Shown here: piece after piece, positions 5,193 to 5,577 of the stretch | Layout: every line of letters starts with the position of its first letter | Position numbering within the stretch: position 1 is the first letter of the stretch | Assembly: GCA_036479115.1 (NCBI GenBank) | Contig: JAZGFD010000272.1 | Coordinates: forward strand, 1-5,577 | Source of the DNA: UBA7328 sp036479115 | GTDB lineage: Bacteria; Bacteroidota; Bacteroidia; Chitinophagales; Saprospiraceae | Direction: 5' to 3' | Length of the DNA stretch: 5,577 nucleotides | Made by a program: the position numbers and the translations under genes | The notes under the pieces: model-generated | Seen by the model: only the letters and a program-made list of their open reading frames with translations | The model's database searches: none | Told to the model about the DNA's origin: nothing

Positions 5193-5577
5193 TCAATCTT
5201 TATGAGCAGCAATTTTCATATCACTCAAATATTGCATGCCGGCCACATTAGTTAAAAAGGTGACTATATCTACTCCTTTTCCTATTTCATCAGCTGAATA
5301 GAGCATAAAACTTCTAATATCAGCTACCTCCAAATCGGTAAGTCTGTCTCCAAAATTAGGCATACCATTCTGAGCCAATGCCCCTTCTAATACGATGCTT
5401 TTATAATTATTAAATACACCATCAGAAGAGCTGACTAAATCAGGAAGTGCACCTCCTCCAGAACCAAATCCATCCCCATGACATTGTCCACAGTATTTGA
5501 AATACAAGTCGAATCCATGTCCAATTTGTTCTGGAGTAGCTTCTGGTTTTATGGTCGTAAATTCCTTTGTAGGTGGA
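5193..5577 (-). CDS. C-terminal cytochrome c domain, probably of a PQQ-dependent alcohol dehydrogenase (5' part outside window)
   Basis: The minus-strand frame is open from the right edge to a TGA at 5195-5193, giving 128 residues of the C-terminus. A TTG at 5507 is not a real start, because the frame continues upstream through a linker (PPTKEFTTIKPEATPEQIGHGFDLYF). The heme c site is CGQCH (5492-5478), and the likely axial methionine is in NGMPNF (Met codon 5363-5361). The order CHGDGxGSGGGALPDL, then IVLEGALAQNGMPNFGDRL, then EVADIRSFML matches the C-terminal heme domain of quinohemoprotein (type II) alcohol dehydrogenases. These oxidise alcohols in the periplasm and pass electrons through this heme towards the respiratory chain. 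The PQQ propeller itself is not in the window, so a stand-alone or other fused cytochrome c remains possible. After the heme domain there is an extra tail of about 30 residues ending MKIAAHKD. Confidence 0.8.
   Translation of the reverse strand, partial: PPTKEFTTIKPEATPEQIGHGFDLYFKYCGQCHGDGFGSGGGALPDLVSSSDGVFNNYKSIVLEGALAQNGMPNFGDRLTDLEVADIRSFMLYSADEIGKGVDIVTFLTNVAGMQYLSDMKIAAHKD

Noticed and set aside
1..5577. CRISPR arrays, tRNA or rRNA genes
   Set aside because: There are no regularly spaced repeats of suitable length. I saw no tRNA cloverleaf or rRNA core sequence on either strand by eye.

Overview
The window looks like a piece of a Bacteroidota chromosome, probably from a free-living Cytophagales or Flavobacteriales-type organism. 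The evidence is the low GC content, A-rich leaders without clear Shine-Dalgarno sequences, a type IX secretion (Por) C-terminal sorting domain, a TAnnTTTG-type promoter motif and a Bacteroidota-style DEAD-box helicase. The lineage below phylum is inference.

Layout, left to right. (1) Positions 1-1190 (+) hold the C-terminal part of a DUF1800 protein whose 5' end lies outside the window. (2) Positions 1191-1452 are a 262-bp spacer with short palindromes. (3) Positions 1453-3006 (+) hold a complete DUF1501 protein with a twin-arginine-like N-terminus and a type IX sorting domain. (4) Positions 3007-3332 are a spacer containing a 162-bp MITE-like element (element A, 3061-3222). (5) Positions 3333-4658 (-) hold a complete DEAD-box RNA helicase whose motif II reads DEVD. 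(6) Positions 4659-5192 are a long spacer with a second, diverged and inversely oriented copy of the same element (element B, 4728-4910) and a cluster of inverted and direct repeats (5042-5141). (7) Positions 5193-5577 (-) hold the C-terminal cytochrome c domain of what is most likely a PQQ-dependent alcohol dehydrogenase, cut by the right edge.

How the genes relate. DUF1800 and DUF1501 form a well-known conserved gene pair of unsolved function. The DUF1501 protein carries residues that fit an alkaline-phosphatase-like fold and is apparently exported to the cell surface. The helicase is a housekeeping RNA-remodelling enzyme, transcribed convergently to the pair. The dehydrogenase fragment is periplasmic and respiratory, with no visible link to the other genes.

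The most interesting feature not explained by the genes is the pair of related short elements flanking the helicase. They share terminal inverted repeats close to TGAGTCCACTCTGAAAACA, a leader of identical length (76 bp) and a start codon followed by the same five residues (MPEYQ). They look like internally deleted remnants of one insertion sequence family that I cannot name.
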